Source: Actinomadura luzonensis
GTDB lineage: Bacteria; Actinomycetota; Actinomycetes; Streptosporangiales; Streptosporangiaceae
NCBI RefSeq assembly: GCF_022664455.2
Contig: NZ_JAKRKC020000003.1
Span: 930,001-994,000 of the forward strand
DNA length: 64,000 nucleotides
Direction: 5' to 3'
Shown in pieces: positions 63,363 through 64,000 of this stretch; the first letter of the stretch is position 1, and each line of letters opens with the position of its first letter. The translations under genes were made by a program, and so were the position numbers. The notes under the pieces are model-generated. The model did not search any database and was not told where the DNA came from. It worked only from the letters and a program-made list of their open reading frames with translations.

Positions 63363-64000
63363 GTGAGCGTTCAGCAGCAGCAGAAGGTGGCCATCGTGAC
63401 CGGCGCGTCGCAGGGCATCGGGGCCGGCGTCGTCGCGGCGTACCGCAAGCTCGGCTACGCCGTCGTCGCCGTGTCGCGCACCATCGGCGCCTCGGACGAC
63501 CCGGACGTCATCGCCGTCCGGGGCGACGTCGCCGACCGGGAGACCGCCGAGCGCGCGGTCGCCGCGGCCGTCGAGCGGTACGGCCGGGTGGACACCCTGG
63601 TCAACAACGCCGGCGTGTTCGTCGCCAAGCCGTTCACCGACTACACCGTGGACGACTACGCCGCCGTCACCGCCGTGAACCTCGACGGCTTCTTCCACAT
63701 CACCCAGCTCGCCGTCGAGCGCATGCTGGAGCGGGGCGGCGGCCACGTGGTCACCATCACCACGAGCCTGGTCGACAACCCCGACTCCCGCGTCCCGTCC
63801 GTGCTGGCCTCGCTGACCAAGGGCGGCCTCCAGGCCGCCACCAGGTCCCTGGCCATCGAGTACGCCACGCGCGGCGTGCGCGTCAACGCCGTGTCGCCGG
63901 GCACGATCAAGACGCCCATGCACCCGGCGGAGACCCACGAAGCCCTCGCGGCGCTGCACCCGGTGGGCCGGATGGGCGAGCCGGGCGACATCGTGGACGC
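63363..64000 (+). CDS. SDR-family oxidoreductase, 3' end beyond the window
   Basis: 212 codons visible; incomplete at the right edge. Rossmann motif TGASQGIG, NNAG at about 80-83, and Ser in TITTSLVDN. The usual YxxxK is replaced: the conserved segment reads VLASLTKGGLQAATRSLAIEYA, so Lys is present but the Tyr position is Ala. NAVSPGTIKTPMHP follows. I have seen this ASLTK form in other actinobacterial SDRs, so it may be a subfamily trait. GTG at 63363 has GAGGAGGG upstream. It probably answers to electrophilic or aldehyde stress via the TetR protein. Confidence 0.88.
   Translation, partial: MSVQQQQKVAIVTGASQGIGAGVVAAYRKLGYAVVAVSRTIGASDDPDVIAVRGDVADRETAERAVAAAVERYGRVDTLVNNAGVFVAKPFTDYTVDDYAAVTAVNLDGFFHITQLAVERMLERGGGHVVTITTSLVDNPDSRVPSVLASLTKGGLQAATRSLAIEYATRGVRVNAVSPGTIKTPMHPAETHEALAALHPVGRMGEPGDIVD

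Overview
This is a very GC-rich chromosomal segment from an actinomycete. Several features fit Nonomuraea or another Streptosporangiaceae member, though the genus is a guess from gene style: GTG starts, GTGA/ATGA-coupled operons, XRE-DUF397 pairs, DUF574-type methyltransferases, sugar ABC importers without their own ATPase, IcmF, and an F420/LLM oxidoreductase. I saw no rRNA, tRNA, prophage, insertion sequence or CRISPR array. About 62 protein-coding loci were called. One is a clear pseudogene, one looks internally deleted, and one SDR gene runs off the right edge.

Layout. 0.4-2.0 kb: an XRE regulator and two paralogous DUF397 proteins, separated by strong terminators. 2.1-6.8 kb: housekeeping and stress genes (mscL with a zinc-ribbon tail, proline iminopeptidase, PAP2 phosphatase, universal stress protein). 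6.8-12.7 kb: a two-component/ABC-exporter module. Its histidine kinase carries two kinase modules, the first degenerate, and its response regulator is encoded convergently. 12.7-24.6 kb: a carbohydrate cluster with gpgS and a GT4 glycosyltransferase, a Gfo/Idh/MocA oxidoreductase, two paralogous MDR dehydrogenases around a GH63-type (glucosylglycerate hydrolase-like) enzyme and a TIM-barrel isomerase, an ABC sugar importer and a ROK regulator. 24.6-33.1 kb: mixed metabolism (metal/cobalamin-receptor-like protein, methyltransferase, LLM oxidoreductase, Tpx, fused isobutyryl-CoA mutase, glucose dehydrogenase) and a CHAP protein whose start appears to be CTG. 33.2-36.9 kb: a PP2C phosphatase, a HsdM-HsdS-like fusion methylase and a Ser/Thr kinase.

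37.0-42.5 kb is a cebEFG-bglC-cebR type operon (beta-glucoside import, hydrolysis and repression). It has a perfect 18-bp palindromic operator in front. 43.2-52.5 kb looks like an alpha-1,3-glucan/alpha-glucoside locus. It holds a GH13 alpha-glucosidase, a permease pair, a binding protein, a LacI repressor and a secreted multi-domain GH87-type alpha-1,3-glucanase. An identical 14-bp element lies upstream of both the importer operon and the glucanase. None of the three sugar importers has an ATPase, so all probably share an MsiK-like ATPase encoded elsewhere.

52.5-64.0 kb holds a PfkB kinase with altered motifs, a secreted Ig-like protein, a metallopeptidase-like protein whose HExxH has become HQLGH, and small membrane proteins. 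A zinc-free L31 paralogue (rpmE2) follows, with a Zur-box-like site. The rest is a deleted and frameshifted SDR pseudogene, an MFS transporter, recQ, a 760-bp repetitive gap, a TetR regulator, a LysR regulator and a partial SDR. The TetR gene and that SDR share an operator core.
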